From Methanofollis sp. W23 (GTDB lineage: Archaea > Halobacteriota > Methanomicrobia > Methanomicrobiales > Methanofollaceae): 64,000 nt of DNA. Positions 62,869 to 64,000 of the stretch are shown in pieces. The notes below the pieces were generated by a model. It was not told the DNA's origin. It did no database searches and saw nothing but the letters and a program-made list of their open reading frames with translations. The position numbers were made by a program, and so were the translations under genes. Within the stretch, counting starts at the first letter, position 1. Each line of letters opens with the position of its first letter. Location: assembly GCF_017875325.1 (NCBI RefSeq), contig NZ_JAGGMN010000001.1, positions 124,001-188,000 of the forward strand, written 5' to 3'.

Positions 62869-62998
62869 GGTCGTGTAGGGTCCTTATCGGGTTTGCACCC
62901 CCGGGCCCTCAACACACGATAAGAGGGGGGAACAGCGGCACCCTCGTCATGGTCGACAGTGTGCCTTCCTGGCATAGGTGAGGGGTATTCCTCCAGAA
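62869..62998 (-). mobile_element. Degenerate short element (about 130 bp)
   Basis: GGTCGTGTAGGGTCC, TCGGGTTTGCACCCCCGG, CAACACACGATAAG, CGTCATGGTCGACAGTGTGCCTTCC and AGGTGAGGGGTATTCCTCCAGA. The GC-rich hairpin module between GCCTTCC and GGCATAGG is deleted. 62999-63136 shows no gene. Confidence 0.55.
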
Positions 62999-63136
62999 GA
63001 AGAGTTATCCTGGCCCTTTCTTCGCTCAGGAGGAGTTCGTGCTTCACCTGACCATGAGGAGATCTCCAGGACCAGCGCACCGCGGCCCAGATTCCCTATA
63101 AAAAAGGCTATACCCTCACCCACCCATACCTTTCTG

Positions 63137-63691
63137 ATGCGTCCCATTTTTGTCGTGAACAACCATGGGCAGTTCAACCACCTCATCCACCGTAAACTGC
63201 GGGATATGGAGATCGAGGTGGCGATGGTCCCGAACACCACCCCGCCCGAAGAGGTCGCCGCGGGGTGCCGGGGGATCATCCTGGGCGGCGGCCCCTCGCT
63301 TGAGCGGGCCGGGAACTGTGCCAAGTACCTCGACCTGGGCCTGCCGGTGCTTGGGGTCTGTCTTGGTCTCCATATCATCGCGACCGCACGGGGCGGCGCC
63401 GTCGGGCCTGGCGCCCATGGCGGGTATGGCGGTGTCAATGTCGAGATCACAGGGGAAAGCGAGATCCTCACCGGGTATCCTGGGCAGATCCAGGTCTGGG
63501 CCTCCCATGCCGACGAGGTAAAAGAGGTGCCTGCGGGTTTCACCGTCTATGCACACTCTGATATCTGTCCGGTCGAGGCGATGGGGTCGGCGGAAGACCG
63601 GATCTATGGGGTCCAGTGGCACCCTGAGGTGAGTCATACCGAGGACGGAGACCTGCTCTTCAGGAACTTTGAGCGTATATGCGAGGAGTAG
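63137..63691 (+). CDS. guaAA: GMP synthase, glutamine amidotransferase subunit
   Basis: 184 residues. VLGVCLGLHIIA holds the catalytic cysteine; YGVQWHPEVSHTEDGD holds the His-Glu pair. Archaea encode the amidotransferase and ATP-PPase parts of GMP synthase separately; the partner is not in the window. ATG 63137 matches the family start (MRPIFVVNNHGQFNHL). Confidence 0.94.
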   Translation: MRPIFVVNNHGQFNHLIHRKLRDMEIEVAMVPNTTPPEEVAAGCRGIILGGGPSLERAGNCAKYLDLGLPVLGVCLGLHIIATARGGAVGPGAHGGYGGVNVEITGESEILTGYPGQIQVWASHADEVKEVPAGFTVYAHSDICPVEAMGSAEDRIYGVQWHPEVSHTEDGDLLFRNFERICEE

Positions 63692-64000
63692 ACGAACTCG
63701 CCGTGGAGATCAAGGAGGTGGGCTTCCAGTGCACGCGCTGCGGGGCCTGCTGCAGCGAGATCTCGGAGGGCTCGAACCTGGTCATCGTCTCCCCTGGCGA
63801 GGTGCGGCAGGTGGCGAAGGCTGCAGGTCTTCCCCGCGACGAGGTTGCAGAGCCGTACCCGGAGTTCCTTGAGGGTTCTGAAGGCTCATGGTATACCTTT
63901 GACTGGTGCCTTAGCCGTGAGGGGGGGCACTGCCGGTTCTTGGACGGCGAAAAGTGCCGGGTGTATGCCGCTCGCCCCTGGATCTGCCGGACCTATCCGT
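63679..64000 (+). CDS. YkgJ-type cysteine cluster protein (partial)
   Basis: Runs off the right edge; 107 residues visible. CTRCGACCSEI near the start and CRFLDGEKCRVYAARPWICRTYP are the CxxCxxCC ... CxxY..RPxxCRxYP pattern of the YkgJ/UPF0153 family, which probably binds zinc or an Fe-S cluster. It overlaps the guaA end by 13 bases. Confidence 0.87.
   Translation, partial: MRGVDELAVEIKEVGFQCTRCGACCSEISEGSNLVIVSPGEVRQVAKAAGLPRDEVAEPYPEFLEGSEGSWYTFDWCLSREGGHCRFLDGEKCRVYAARPWICRTYP

Noticed and set aside
3213-62998. A CRISPR array or simple tandem repeats as the explanation of the dispersed repeats
   Set aside because: Units are hundreds of bases, dispersed, in both orientations, with inverted ends and target duplications; no regularly spaced short repeats and no cas genes exist.

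Overview
The window is one 64 kb stretch of a GC-rich methanogenic archaeon. Methanogen-specific genes are Mch (methenyl-H4MPT cyclohydrolase), methanogenesis marker protein 12, SepCysS for tRNA-dependent cysteine synthesis, a beta-RFAP/RFHP synthase of methanopterin synthesis, the four-subunit PorCDAB, the formate channel FdhC and a CobZ-type alpha-ribazole phosphatase. Together with CetZ, HerA/NurA/Mre11/Rad50 and the base composition they suggest the Methanomicrobiales, probably Methanofollis or a close relative (inference; no 16S rRNA is present).

Layout. 1-2766: DUF2150 end, a NifX/FeMo-co-like protein, a LarE-like PP-loop enzyme and ThiI. 3978-5341: SepCysS with a small coupled upstream helical protein. 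5458-12367: the DNA-end-processing operon mre11-rad50-nurA-herA. 13189-14596: fdhC and a membrane OB-fold protein. 16228-21464: a ClC channel with CBS domains and an orphan seven-PAS histidine kinase. 21507-24771: DUF1059, tRNA-Val, a PH-domain membrane protein and a nitroreductase. 25432-31115: Mch, Cdc6/Orc1, a zinc-ribbon protein, a chorismate lyase-RFAP synthase fusion, a C/D box sRNA and a DUF368 transporter. 31258-37957: sugar epimerase, apgM, marker protein 12 and porCDAB. 39596-43055: nitrilase, metal-dependent hydrolase, threonine synthase and a surface protein. 44159-47416: secreted proteins and CetZ. 47550-52409: a surface-glycan gene run (oxidoreductase, GT2, flippase-like, DUF2298). 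52510-53750: rpl7ae-rps28e-rpl24e-ndk. 55504-58705: tuf-rps10-Agl23-like. 58881-64000: a CxxCxxC protein, a small siroheme sulfite reductase-like protein, cobS, cobZ, cobT, guaA and a Cys-cluster protein.

The most striking content lies between genes. A family of non-coding, hairpin-rich mobile elements fills most long intergenic gaps: about 26 copies or fragments, roughly 8 kb. Intact copies carry inverted ends GGCTCTGTAGAA...TTCTACAGAGCC. Five copies are flanked by 8-bp direct repeats (three perfect, two 7/8), and one is inserted inside an older copy. Sizes fall into classes of about 90, 195-231 and 375-620 bp; the short class looks like an internal-deletion derivative of the long one. No transposase is encoded in the window. 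I read them as a MITE-like family moved in trans by an unseen transposase.

Two RNA signals were also found by eye. One is a canonical C/D box sRNA at 29933-29992. The other is a hairpin with box C/D-like (kink-turn-like) elements that buries the ribosome-binding site of rpl7ae, which encodes the very protein that binds such motifs.
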